Part shown: one piece after another, positions 1 to 7,543 of the stretch
Layout: each line of letters starts with the position of its first letter
How positions within the stretch are numbered: position 1 is the stretch's first letter
NCBI GenBank assembly: GCA_902826155.1
Contig: CADEDU010000067.1
Location: 19,138-40,765 of the forward strand
DNA length: 21,628 nucleotides
Direction: 5' to 3'
DNA from: an uncultured beta proteobacterium
Lineage (GTDB): Bacteria > Pseudomonadota > Gammaproteobacteria > Burkholderiales > SG8-39
The notes under the pieces: generated by a model
What the model saw: only the letters and a program-made list of their open reading frames with translations
The model's database searches: none
What the model was told of the DNA's origin: nothing
Program-made: the position numbers and the translations under genes

Positions 1-531
1 CGACGCGCGCTCGTCCTTGGCGGCGTGGATTGCGATCGCCACCGGCACGCCATCCCACTCGGCGCGCAGCACCGTCACCGCGCGCGGCTCGTCGCCGCAA
101 TAGTGACGCTGCTCCTCGGCGTCGTACGTCACGCCGCGATTGAGCAGATACAACTCGACTGATTTGGCGTCGTCGGTGAACAGCTGCAGATCGATGTCGG
201 CGTAGCGCCCGGCGGTGCCCTTGAGCACCGAGCCGCACAGGTACGGCCGGAACTCCTCGAGTTCTTCCATGATGGTCAGCGCTGCTTCACGCAGCTCCGA
301 CAGACGCGCGCGATGTTCGTCAGCCTGATACAGCGACAGGTAGGTGCGCAGTTCGGCTTCGACTTCGTCGTTGGCGGGCAGTGATTGCGTGTCCGAGGCG
401 CCGAGCAGCCGCGCGGCCTTGCGTTTGGCGAGCGCGTAGTCCTCGATGCCATCCTCGGCCATCATCCGAGCGGCCGCCGCGGCGATCCGCAGGCGCATCT
501 GTTGTTGTTTGGGGGACTTGTCCCGAGCCAT
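1..531 (-). CDS. Nucleotidyltransferase-fold protein, partial (C-terminus beyond left edge)
   Basis: The frame opens at an ATG (529-531 read on the minus strand) and runs 177 codons to base 1 without a stop, so the C-terminus is missing. The first 60 residues are charged and helical (KSPKQQQMRLRIAAAAARMM, then a Lys/Arg-rich helix). Residues 100-115 read GSVLKGTAGRYADIDL, which resembles the GS...DxD metal-binding signature of the polymerase-beta nucleotidyltransferase fold, with G100-S101 and D112/D114. An AGGA lies about 10 bases upstream of the start. From memory, conserved hypothetical proteins of this type occur in Burkholderiales. The substrate is unknown; a tRNA, protein or antibiotic acceptor cannot be chosen from the sequence. 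It is transcribed away from mpl. Confidence is high that this is a gene, moderate for the fold, and none for the role. Confidence 0.75.
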   Translation of the reverse strand, partial: MARDKSPKQQQMRLRIAAAAARMMAEDGIEDYALAKRKAARLLGASDTQSLPANDEVEAELRTYLSLYQADEHRARLSELREAALTIMEELEEFRPYLCGSVLKGTAGRYADIDLQLFTDDAKSVELYLLNRGVTYDAEEQRHYCGDEPRAVTVLRAEWDGVPVAIAIHAAKDERAS

Positions 532-780
532 GGGGCGAGATCCTGATCGCGCATGTGTTTTCCGCGACCCCACGATGATACCCGAGCGGGTCATCGGAAT
601 TGTAAGCGCCTACTTTGATCGTGGTGATAGCGGCGGAGCCACTGGGGACGCGCCGACCGACCTAGAATTCGCGCCTTTGCCGGATCCCCGAGCCCACGCC
701 ACGCGTCCGTACCGGATCCTCGCGGGAACATACGCGCCGCGGCACTTGCCGCGAGTCAGGACCCAGAGTCAGGAGCCACT
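532..780. promoter_or_regulatory. Divergent intergenic region between the nucleotidyltransferase gene and mpl
   Basis: These 249 bases should hold the promoters of both flanking genes. On the plus strand TAGAAT at 663-668 is a fair -10 for mpl, but I see no good -35 at the right distance. On the minus strand TATCAT (580 to 575) could be a -10 for the nucleotidyltransferase gene, with TTACAA (605 to 600) 19 bases upstream, a rather wide spacer. The mpl ribosome binding site AGGAG is at 771-775. All promoter assignments here are by eye and weak. Confidence 0.3.
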
Positions 781-2130
781 TTGCACATACACGTGTTGGG
801 CATTTGCGGGACGTTCATGGGCGGGCTGGCGCTGATCGCGCGCGCGCTCGGCCATCGCGTGACCGGCTGCGACGCAAACGTCTACCCGCCGATGAGCACG
901 CAGCTCGCGGCCGAAGGCATCGAGTTGATCGAAGGGTACGGTGCCGAGCAGCGTGCGTTGTCGCCGGATCTGTGGGTGGTCGGCAATGCAATCACGCGCG
1001 GCAATCCGCTGATGGAGGCGATCCTCGATTCGTCGGATCGATTCATCTCCGGTCCGCAGTGGCTCGCCGAACACGTGCTGCACGACAAGTGGGTGCTGGC
1101 GGTCGCTGGCACACATGGCAAGACCACCACCGCGTCGATGCTCGCGTGGATTCTCGACGCGAACGGCCTCGATCCGGGCTTTCTCATCGGCGGCGTACCC
1201 GGCAACTTCGGCATCTCGTCGCGCGCCCGGACCAGTCGCCATTTCGTGATCGAGGCCGACGAGTACGACACCGCGTTCTTCGACAAGCGCTCGAAATTCG
1301 TCCACTACCGGCCACGCACTGCGGTGCTCAACAATCTCGAGTTCGACCACGCCGACATCTTTGCCGACCTGGCCGCGATCGAGACGCAATTTCACCACCT
1401 GGTGCGCATCGTGCCGGCGAGCGGCCGGGTGATCGTCAACGGTGCCGATGAGGCGCTCGGACGTGTGATGGCGCGCGGATGCTGGTCGGAGCGCGATGCG
1501 TTCGGCACAGCCGAGGGCTGGTCGCTGGGCGCGGTCGATCAGCGCGGCTTCATCGTGCAACGCGCCGGAGCGGCGCTCGGCCGCGTCGAGTGGACGCAAC
1601 TCGGCGAACACAACCGCTTGAACGCACTGGCGGCGATCGCGGCCGCCGCGCATGCGGGTGTCGCGCCGCAGGCAGCGATCGAGGCACTTGGACGATTTGC
1701 TGGGGCCAAACGCCGCATGGAGGTGCGCGGCCGTGTTCGCGATATCACGCTCTACGACGATTTCGCGCACCATCCGACGGCGATCGAGACGACCATCGCC
1801 GGATTGCGCGCCGCGGTCGGCAATGCCCGCATCCTCGCCGTACTCGAGCCACGCTCCAACACGATGAAGCTCGGCGTGATGAAAGCGGCATTGCCTGGCA
1901 GTCTTGCCGCGGCCGACCGGGTGTACTGCTTCACCGGCGGGCTCAATTGGGATGTCGCCGCGGCGTTGACGCCGCTCGGTGCGAAGGCGCTATGCGATGC
2001 CGACTTCGAGCGATTCACGGCGACCATCGCCGCACAGGCGCGGCCGGGTGACCATATTCTGGTGATGAGCAATGGCGGCTTTCTCGGGGTCCACGACAAG
2101 CTGCTCGAGCGTCTGAGAGAAACCGGTTGA
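781..2130 (+). CDS. mpl: UDP-N-acetylmuramate:L-alanyl-gamma-D-glutamyl-meso-diaminopimelate ligase
   Basis: Mpl joins the recycled tripeptide L-Ala-gamma-D-Glu-mesoDAP to UDP-MurNAc with ATP in the cytoplasm, returning old murein peptide to cell-wall synthesis. The 449-residue length fits the family. The N-terminal Rossmann segment has the glycine motif GICGTFMGG (7-15). The P-loop GTHGKTTT is at 110-117, followed by the Mur-ligase motifs EADEYDTAF (158-166), NNLEFDHADIF (184-194), GEHNRLNALAA (275-285), DDFAHHPTAI (326-335) and LEPRSNTMKLG (355-365). DDFAHHP and the ending MSNGGFLG (429-436) separate Mpl from MurC. The start is TTG at 781, supported by AGGAG five bases upstream and by the Rossmann strand beginning at residue 2. 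yqiA starts 16 bases after the stop, so the two are probably co-transcribed. Confidence 0.97.
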   Translation: MHIHVLGICGTFMGGLALIARALGHRVTGCDANVYPPMSTQLAAEGIELIEGYGAEQRALSPDLWVVGNAITRGNPLMEAILDSSDRFISGPQWLAEHVLHDKWVLAVAGTHGKTTTASMLAWILDANGLDPGFLIGGVPGNFGISSRARTSRHFVIEADEYDTAFFDKRSKFVHYRPRTAVLNNLEFDHADIFADLAAIETQFHHLVRIVPASGRVIVNGADEALGRVMARGCWSERDAFGTAEGWSLGAVDQRGFIVQRAGAALGRVEWTQLGEHNRLNALAAIAAAAHAGVAPQAAIEALGRFAGAKRRMEVRGRVRDITLYDDFAHHPTAIETTIAGLRAAVGNARILAVLEPRSNTMKLGVMKAALPGSLAAADRVYCFTGGLNWDVAAALTPLGAKALCDADFERFTATIAAQARPGDHILVMSNGGFLGVHDKLLERLRETG

Positions 2131-2146
2131 TAGGTCGGCAGCAACG

Positions 2147-2722
2147 ATGATCATCTATCTGCATGGCTTCAACAGCACGCCGGCCTCCAAGAAGGCGACG
2201 CAGCTGCGCCAGTATCTGGAACGACGCGGGCTGGGCGATGCATTCGTCTGCCCGGCTTTGCCGCATTGGCCGCAACAGGCGATAGCGCTGGTGCAGGCGG
2301 AGCTGGAACGTCGTACCGGCGAGCCGATCACGCTGGTCGGCAGTTCGCTCGGCGGCTACTACGCCACGTATCTGGCTGAACGCCACGATCTGCGCGCGGT
2401 GCTGATCAATCCGGCGGTGAACCCGCAGCGCGATCTGCACAAGTATCTCGGTCCGCAGCGCAATCTCTACTCCGGTGAGCAGTACGAGCTTACGCCGGCG
2501 CATATCGAGCAACTCCAGGCGCTGTGGATCGAGCGGATCGATCCGCACCGTTATCTGCTGCTGGTCGAAACCGGCGACGAGGTACTCGACTATCGCGAAG
2601 CGATGGCGCGTTACGCGGGCGCGCGGCAGGTCGTGGTCGAAGGGGGTGACCACACCCTCATGAGCTTCCCGCAGCAGATACCGCAGATTCTCGCGTTCGC
2701 CGGAATGCGCGCGCCGTTATAA
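2147..2722 (+). CDS. yqiA: YqiA-type alpha/beta-hydrolase esterase
   Basis: This small serine esterase is 191 residues long, as expected for YqiA; the E. coli protein hydrolyses short acyl esters in vitro, and its natural substrate is not established. The N-terminus MIIYLHGFNS carries the oxyanion HGF motif. The nucleophile elbow GSSLGG is at 65-70 (Ser67). TGDEVLDY (142-149) supplies the acidic residue, Asp144 or Asp148, and GGDHT (166-170) the histidine, His169. It follows mpl closely and is probably read from the same transcript. Its last codons (CCG TTA TAA) contain the -10 element of the next gene. The family is recognised from the motifs; the substrate is unknown. Confidence 0.92.
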   Translation: MIIYLHGFNSTPASKKATQLRQYLERRGLGDAFVCPALPHWPQQAIALVQAELERRTGEPITLVGSSLGGYYATYLAERHDLRAVLINPAVNPQRDLHKYLGPQRNLYSGEQYELTPAHIEQLQALWIERIDPHRYLLLVETGDEVLDYREAMARYAGARQVVVEGGDHTLMSFPQQIPQILAFAGMRAPL

Positions 2723-2723
2723 T
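2696..2723 (+). promoter_or_regulatory. Sigma-70-type promoter for the RNB ribonuclease gene
   Basis: TTCGCC (2696-2701) and a perfect TATAAT (2718-2723) are separated by 16 bases. The -10 box overlaps the last sense codon and the stop codon of yqiA. Transcription would start near 2730, leaving a leader of about 125 bases before the ATG at 2855. The consensus -10 is striking in this GC-rich sequence, and nothing else in 2723-2854 looks like a gene. Confidence 0.6.
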
Positions 2724-2854
2724 CCGCCCTCCCCGATTGCTTATCGCACGCCCGCATCGGCCTCTCGCGTGTTGCGATCGGCGGCCACAATCACCCAAGC
2801 GTTGGCCCGCTTCCCTTCCCTCCGCGCGCTTCGTGCGCGTGGCGCTGCTTTCGA

Positions 2855-4717
2855 ATGTACGCGCTCTACGAAGACAACGGCGAGTTCAAGGTCGGCACCA
2901 TCCTCACCGAAGCCGACAGCTCGTTGCAGATCGAGTCGCAGCACGGCAAGCGCCAGAAGATCAAAGCGAACAACGTGCTGCTGCGTTTCCGCGAACCGGT
3001 GTTGAGCGAATTCCTCGATGCCACGCGCGCGATCGCAGACGACCTGGACATCGACTTCCTGTGGGAAGCGAGCGGCACGGAGGAGTTCGGCTTCGATCAG
3101 CTCGCCAAGGAATATTTCGGTCGCGTCGCCACGCCGACCGAGGCTGCCGGCATTCTGTTTCGACTGCACGGCGCACCGATCTACTTTCACCGTAAGGGCA
3201 AGGGACGCTACCGCGCTGCGCCGGCCGACACGCTGAAGGCAGCGCTTGTCGCGGTCGAACGCAAACGGCAGCAGACCGAGCAGATCGAGCGCTGGGTCGA
3301 AGCGCTGGCGCGCAGCGAGTTTCCGGCTGAGTGGAAGCCGCTGATGCGCGAGCTGCTCTACAAGCCCGATCGCAACCGCATCGAGACCAAGGCGCTGGAG
3401 CAGGCGTGCGATCGCGTCGGCCTGACCGCAGCGAAGTTGTTCGAGCGCTGCGGCGTGCTGCCGCCCACTCACGACTATCACCTGGGTCGGTTCCTGTTCG
3501 AGTATTTCCCGCAGGGCGAAGGATTCGCCGGTACGCACCAGTTCGACGTACCGGGCGAGCTCGAGGCGAGCACGGTGCGTGCGTTCAGCCTCGACGACGT
3601 GGCCACCACCGAGATCGACGATGCGTTCTCGTTGCGTACCACGTCCGAAGGGCTGCTCGAAGTCGGCATCCACATCGCCGCGCCGGGACTGGGCTTCGAC
3701 GCCGAGACCGGACTGGGTCGCATCGCACGCGAGCGGTTGTCCACCGTGTACATGCCCGGCCGCAAGATCACCATGCTGCCTGATGTGCTCGTCGATGCGT
3801 TTACGCTCGCCGAGAAGCAGTGGCGTCCGGCAATCTCGCTGTATGTGCAAGTCGATCCGCAGACGATGGCGATCCGCTCATCGCATTCGCGCATCGAGTC
3901 GATCGAGGTGGCGGCCAATCTGCGGCATCAGGACGTCGATCCGCTCAATGAGATCTTCCAGGTGGGCGCGGCCGATGCGATCGAGCAGGCCGAGCGCATC
4001 ACGCCGTGGGCGCAGGCGTTGCATACGATCTACCGCTTCGCGCAGCGGCTCGAAGCCGATCGCGGTCAGAGCGGCGCGTCCAACGACCGGCCCGAGTACG
4101 TGTTCCACGTTTCCGGCGATCGCGTCACGATCACCGAGCGCAAACGCGGTGCGCCGCTCGACAAGCTCGTGGCCGAGATGATGATCCTGGTCAATCGCAC
4201 CTGGGGCAAGATGCTGGCCGATCACGACATCGCGGCGATCTACCGTGGCCAGAGCCAGGGCAAGGTGCGCATGAGCACGGCCGCGGGCGAACATCAGGGG
4301 TTGGGCGTGTCGCACTACGCCTGGACCAGTTCGCCGTTGCGTCGCTACGTCGATCTGATCAACCAGTGGCAACTGCTCGCGCTGCTCAACAACGAAGCGG
4401 CGCCATTCGCGCGAAACTCCGCGTCACTGCTCGGTGCGATCCGCGAGTTCGAGGTCGCGTACGCGTCGTACGGCGAGTTCCAGGAGAAGATGGAGCACTA
4501 CTGGTGCTTGCGCTGGCTGGTCCAGGAGGGCGTCACGCAGAGCGAGGCGACGGTGGTGCGCGAAGGCGTGGTCAAGCTGCGTCAGATTCCGCTCTTCGTC
4601 CGCGTATCTTCGCTGCCGGACCTTCCATCCGGGACTGCGGTCATCGTGCAGATCGAGTCGGTCGATCTCGTTGACAGTAGTTTGCACGTTGTCTATAAGC
4701 AGCGCGTCAATCCCTAG
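2855..4717 (+). CDS. RNB-domain exoribonuclease (RNase II/R family)
   Basis: This is a 620-residue processive 3'-to-5' exoribonuclease of the RNase II superfamily, acting on RNA in the cytoplasm. An N-terminal beta-rich segment (1-50) and a helical region (120-200) precede the RNB domain. The metal-binding motif is at 245-259 (SLDDVATTEIDDAFS): D247, D255 and D256 match three of the four catalytic aspartates of E. coli RNase II, while the position of D207 holds E253. The late RNB motif TSSPLRRYVDLINQW is at 491-505; its arginines belong to the active site. The C-terminus (about 570-620) is only a short beta-rich, S1-like remnant, without the Lys-rich tail of RNase R. This is a shorter architecture than classical RNase R. 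No clear Shine-Dalgarno precedes the ATG, so the start is less certain than the family. Confidence 0.9.
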   Translation: MYALYEDNGEFKVGTILTEADSSLQIESQHGKRQKIKANNVLLRFREPVLSEFLDATRAIADDLDIDFLWEASGTEEFGFDQLAKEYFGRVATPTEAAGILFRLHGAPIYFHRKGKGRYRAAPADTLKAALVAVERKRQQTEQIERWVEALARSEFPAEWKPLMRELLYKPDRNRIETKALEQACDRVGLTAAKLFERCGVLPPTHDYHLGRFLFEYFPQGEGFAGTHQFDVPGELEASTVRAFSLDDVATTEIDDAFSLRTTSEGLLEVGIHIAAPGLGFDAETGLGRIARERLSTVYMPGRKITMLPDVLVDAFTLAEKQWRPAISLYVQVDPQTMAIRSSHSRIESIEVAANLRHQDVDPLNEIFQVGAADAIEQAERITPWAQALHTIYRFAQRLEADRGQSGASNDRPEYVFHVSGDRVTITERKRGAPLDKLVAEMMILVNRTWGKMLADHDIAAIYRGQSQGKVRMSTAAGEHQGLGVSHYAWTSSPLRRYVDLINQWQLLALLNNEAAPFARNSASLLGAIREFEVAYASYGEFQEKMEHYWCLRWLVQEGVTQSEATVVREGVVKLRQIPLFVRVSSLPDLPSGTAVIVQIESVDLVDSSLHVVYKQRVNP

Positions 4718-4810
4718 ATTTGCGCAGGCGGACATCACCGCCCCGCCATTCCCTCGTTCGTCCCCTTCGTTCAACCGGTCGCGAATCGTCCCGTGGCTGC
4801 TCACGTCGTA

Positions 4811-5716
4811 ATGCGCGCCCTGTCGCTGACGGCGGCGACGCGCAGTTCGCTCTCGGTGCTGCACATTGCACTGGCCGCATCCGTGCTGTTGCACGCGGTC
4901 GCGCTGTCGATCAAGTTCACGTTCCCCGAGGCGTTCCAGCTCAAGACCCCGCCGTCGCTCGAGGTGGTGCTGGTCAACAGCAAAACTGCGACGCGACCCG
5001 AGAAACCCGACGTGCTGGCGCAGGCCAATCTCGATGGCGGCGGCAACACCGATCAGGACCGGCGCGCCAAGTCGCCGATGCCGGTATTGCCGCAGGTGCG
5101 ACCCGGCAACGACGCACTGGAACAGGCGCAGCGGCGAGTGAAGCGGCTGGAGCAAGAGCAGCGCGCGTTGCTCGCCCAGGCCGCCAAGAAGAGCGCAACG
5201 GTTGTCACGCAACCCGAAACGGTGCTTGATCCGACTCCACCCACACCGCAGCCGCCCGCGCCGGACCTGCCCAGCGGCCAGGAACTCGTCGCTCGCACGA
5301 TGGCCATGGCGCGACTCGAGGCGCAGATCGCGCGGCAGACCGAGGAATACAACAAGCGGCCCCGTAAGCAGTTCGTCGGCGCTCGTGCGGCGGAGGTGCG
5401 ATTCGCGCAGTACGTCGAGGACTGGCGCCAGAAGGTCGAGCGCATCGGCAACATGAACTACCCGGCCGATGCGCGCGGGCGCATCTACGGCAGCCTGCAG
5501 ATGACGGTGCAGATCAGGGCGGACGGATCACTAGCAGCCGATCCGGAGATCACGCGACCGTCGGGCTATCAGGTGCTCGATCGCGCGGCGCGGCGCATCG
5601 TCAACATGGGCGCTCCGTACGCGCCGTTCCCGGCCGACATCCGCCGCGACACCGATATTCTGGTGATCACGCGCACCTGGATCTTCGCGCCGGGCGATCG
5701 CCTGCACAGCGAGTAG
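4811..5716 (+). CDS. TonB-like energy transducer protein
   Basis: This is a 301-residue protein from the ATG at 4811; a GTG at 4793 would add six residues and neither start has a good ribosome binding site. Numbering from the ATG, the order is a short cytoplasmic start, one membrane segment at about 14-34 (SVLHIALAASVLLHAVALSI), periplasmic coiled-coil stretches rich in Gln/Glu/Arg (about 100-125 and 158-180), a proline-rich linker (about 141-153) and a C-terminal TonB-type domain (about 198-295). In that domain YPADARGRIYGSLQ and the closing strand ending RTWIF are typical. TonB proteins pass proton-motive energy from ExbB-ExbD to outer-membrane receptors. No exbB or exbD is nearby, so this could instead be a TonB/TolA-like envelope protein with another role. 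mtgA follows within 25 bases, suggesting co-transcription. Confidence 0.82.
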   Translation: MRALSLTAATRSSLSVLHIALAASVLLHAVALSIKFTFPEAFQLKTPPSLEVVLVNSKTATRPEKPDVLAQANLDGGGNTDQDRRAKSPMPVLPQVRPGNDALEQAQRRVKRLEQEQRALLAQAAKKSATVVTQPETVLDPTPPTPQPPAPDLPSGQELVARTMAMARLEAQIARQTEEYNKRPRKQFVGARAAEVRFAQYVEDWRQKVERIGNMNYPADARGRIYGSLQMTVQIRADGSLAADPEITRPSGYQVLDRAARRIVNMGAPYAPFPADIRRDTDILVITRTWIFAPGDRLHSE

Positions 5717-5739
5717 CGCCGCTGGCGGTGGCGCGACCG

Positions 5740-6504
5740 ATGCCACGATCCCTGTCTGCCCGAAACGTCGCCCGTTCCCGCGGCCCATTGATCGGGCTCG
5801 GTCGCGCGATCGTCACGGCTTGGAAGTTCTATTGCTATGCGCTGGGGGTCATCACGCTGATCTTCGTGCTGGTGCAGGCGAGCTTCTGGGCGCAGATCGT
5901 GTGGTGGAAGTTCTTCAATCCGAGTTCCACCAGCTTCATGGAGTTGCGCCTGGAGGAGCTGCGAGCCAAGCAGCCGAACGCCGCCTTGCGGCACACCTGG
6001 GTCGACTACGGCTCGATCGCGATGAGCTTGAAGAGCGCCGTGATCGTTGCCGAGGATGCGAAGTTCGTCGACCACGAAGGCTTCGACTGGGAAGGGATCC
6101 AGCGCGCGATCGATCGCAACAAGCGCAGCGGCCGCGCGGTCGCCGGCGGCTCGACGATCACGCAGCAACTGGCCAAGAACCTGTTCCTGTCGGGCGAGCG
6201 CAGCTATGTGCGCAAGGCGCAGGAAGCGCTGATCACGCTCATGCTCGAATGGACGTTCGACAAGGCGCGCATTCTGGAGATCTATCTGAACGTGGCCGAA
6301 TGGGGTGAAGGCGTGTTCGGTGCGCAGGCCGCGGCGCAGCACTACTTCAAGACCGGCGCGGATCGTCTGACCGCCGAGCAGGCGGCGCGGCTGGCGGCAA
6401 TGTTGCCGCGCCCGCAGTTCTACGACAAGAATCGCGGGGCACCGTACTTGTTCGAGTATGGAGCGCGGATCCTCGCGCGCATGCCGCAGGCACAGGTGCC
6501 CTGA
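5740..6504 (+). CDS. mtgA: Monofunctional biosynthetic peptidoglycan transglycosylase
   Basis: MtgA polymerises lipid II into glycan strands at the outer face of the inner membrane; it is a GT51 enzyme without a transpeptidase domain. From the ATG at 5740 it has 254 residues, normal for the family. One membrane anchor lies at about 33-52 (ALGVITLIFVLVQASFW). The catalytic glutamate is E105 in VIVAEDAKFVDHEGF, and the second GT51 motif GGSTITQQLAKNLFLS is at 136-151. KARILEIYLNVAEWG (175-189) and AARLAAMLPRP (215-225) complete the signature. A GTG at 5728 would add four residues; the ATG is preferred because GGTGG sits eight bases upstream. It follows the TonB-like gene closely. In several Burkholderiales aroE precedes mtgA directly; here it does not. 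Confidence 0.95.
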   Translation: MPRSLSARNVARSRGPLIGLGRAIVTAWKFYCYALGVITLIFVLVQASFWAQIVWWKFFNPSSTSFMELRLEELRAKQPNAALRHTWVDYGSIAMSLKSAVIVAEDAKFVDHEGFDWEGIQRAIDRNKRSGRAVAGGSTITQQLAKNLFLSGERSYVRKAQEALITLMLEWTFDKARILEIYLNVAEWGEGVFGAQAAAQHYFKTGADRLTAEQAARLAAMLPRPQFYDKNRGAPYLFEYGARILARMPQAQVP

Positions 6505-6563
6505 ATACGAGCGCGCCGGCGAGCAACGCCCACTGAACCTTGCCGGAGCGCGGAAGCGGAGCC

Positions 6564-7523
6564 ATGCATCGATTGCTGATCAACAACGGTAGCTGTCAGG
6601 CGCTCGAATCCGGCCAGGCGGCCCCCGAGCACGGCTACATCTGGCTCGATGGATCGCACGACGAGCTCGACCAGCTGGTCGAGGAGATCACCCGGCTCAC
6701 CGGCATCACGTTGTTCGAGAACCATGTGCTCGATGCGCGCAACATGGGCCATCCCTCGTATTTCGACGAAACCGATCAGTACGAAATGATCGTGTTTCGC
6801 GGGTTGGTGCCCAGCCCCAATGCGCTCAAGATCGACACCCAGCCGCTGTTCGTGTTTCGGTTCGAGCGCCTGATTGCCACCGTGCATCCGGCCGACAATC
6901 GCGCCTGTGTCGTGGTGCGCGATCGGATCCGCAACCAGCCCGGTCGCCTGCCGCGCAACACCGACGAGCTCGCGCACCGCCTGCTGTCGACTATGGTCGA
7001 TCAGTACCTCGACCTGCGCCAGGGCATCACGACGCGCTTCGAGCAGTTCCAGCGCGCACTGCTCGATCCGCGCCGCGCCTTCAGCGACTGGTACGCCCTG
7101 CTCGAGCAGCGCAACGAAGTACGCAAGCTGGAAACACTGAGCGAAGGTCAGCTCGATGCGGTGCAGGAATGGCGCGACGCCCGCTTCGACAGCCTCGGTC
7201 CGGAGCTGCAGGTGCGATTTGCCGATCTGGTCGAGCACATCGGCCGCGTTCTTGCGCACGCGCGGCGCGTCGAGTCGCAGATCGAGTCGGCGGTGCAGCT
7301 GCATTTCGCGGCGGTGGCGCACCGCACCAGCGAGATCATGCGCACGCTGACGCTCATCACCGCGATCTTCATGCCGCTTACGCTCATCACCGGGATCTTC
7401 GGCATGAACTTCGAGCTGATCCCCGGACTGCACTCGCAATACGGGTTCTGGTGGTCGCTCGGGGGCATGGGGGTGGTCGTCGTGGCCATGCTCACGTACT
7501 TCCGCTGGCGGCGCTGGATCTGA
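6564..7523 (+). CDS. corA: CorA-family magnesium/divalent cation channel
   Basis: CorA proteins form pentameric Mg2+ (sometimes Co2+/Ni2+) channels in the inner membrane, gated by cytoplasmic Mg2+. From the ATG at 6564 this protein has 319 residues. A long soluble domain with alpha/beta and then helical structure leads into two C-terminal membrane segments. The signature GMN is at 280-282 (GIFGMNFE), at the end of the first membrane helix (about 262-280); the second helix (about 297-313) is followed by the basic tail RWRRWI. The ATG is chosen because GGAAG (6552-6556) lies seven bases upstream; a TTG at 6540 would add eight residues. The GMNFE variant leaves open whether the ion is Mg2+ or, as in ZntB relatives, another divalent cation. 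The gene converges with the UMF1 gene 20 bases downstream. Confidence 0.93.
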   Translation: MHRLLINNGSCQALESGQAAPEHGYIWLDGSHDELDQLVEEITRLTGITLFENHVLDARNMGHPSYFDETDQYEMIVFRGLVPSPNALKIDTQPLFVFRFERLIATVHPADNRACVVVRDRIRNQPGRLPRNTDELAHRLLSTMVDQYLDLRQGITTRFEQFQRALLDPRRAFSDWYALLEQRNEVRKLETLSEGQLDAVQEWRDARFDSLGPELQVRFADLVEHIGRVLAHARRVESQIESAVQLHFAAVAHRTSEIMRTLTLITAIFMPLTLITGIFGMNFELIPGLHSQYGFWWSLGGMGVVVVAMLTYFRWRRWI

Positions 7524-7543
7524 CGCCGCCCTGACTCACGCTC

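Noticed and set aside
769..1773. A 334-codon minus-strand frame opposite mpl
   Set aside because: It lies entirely over the highly conserved mpl reading frame and shows no motif of its own.
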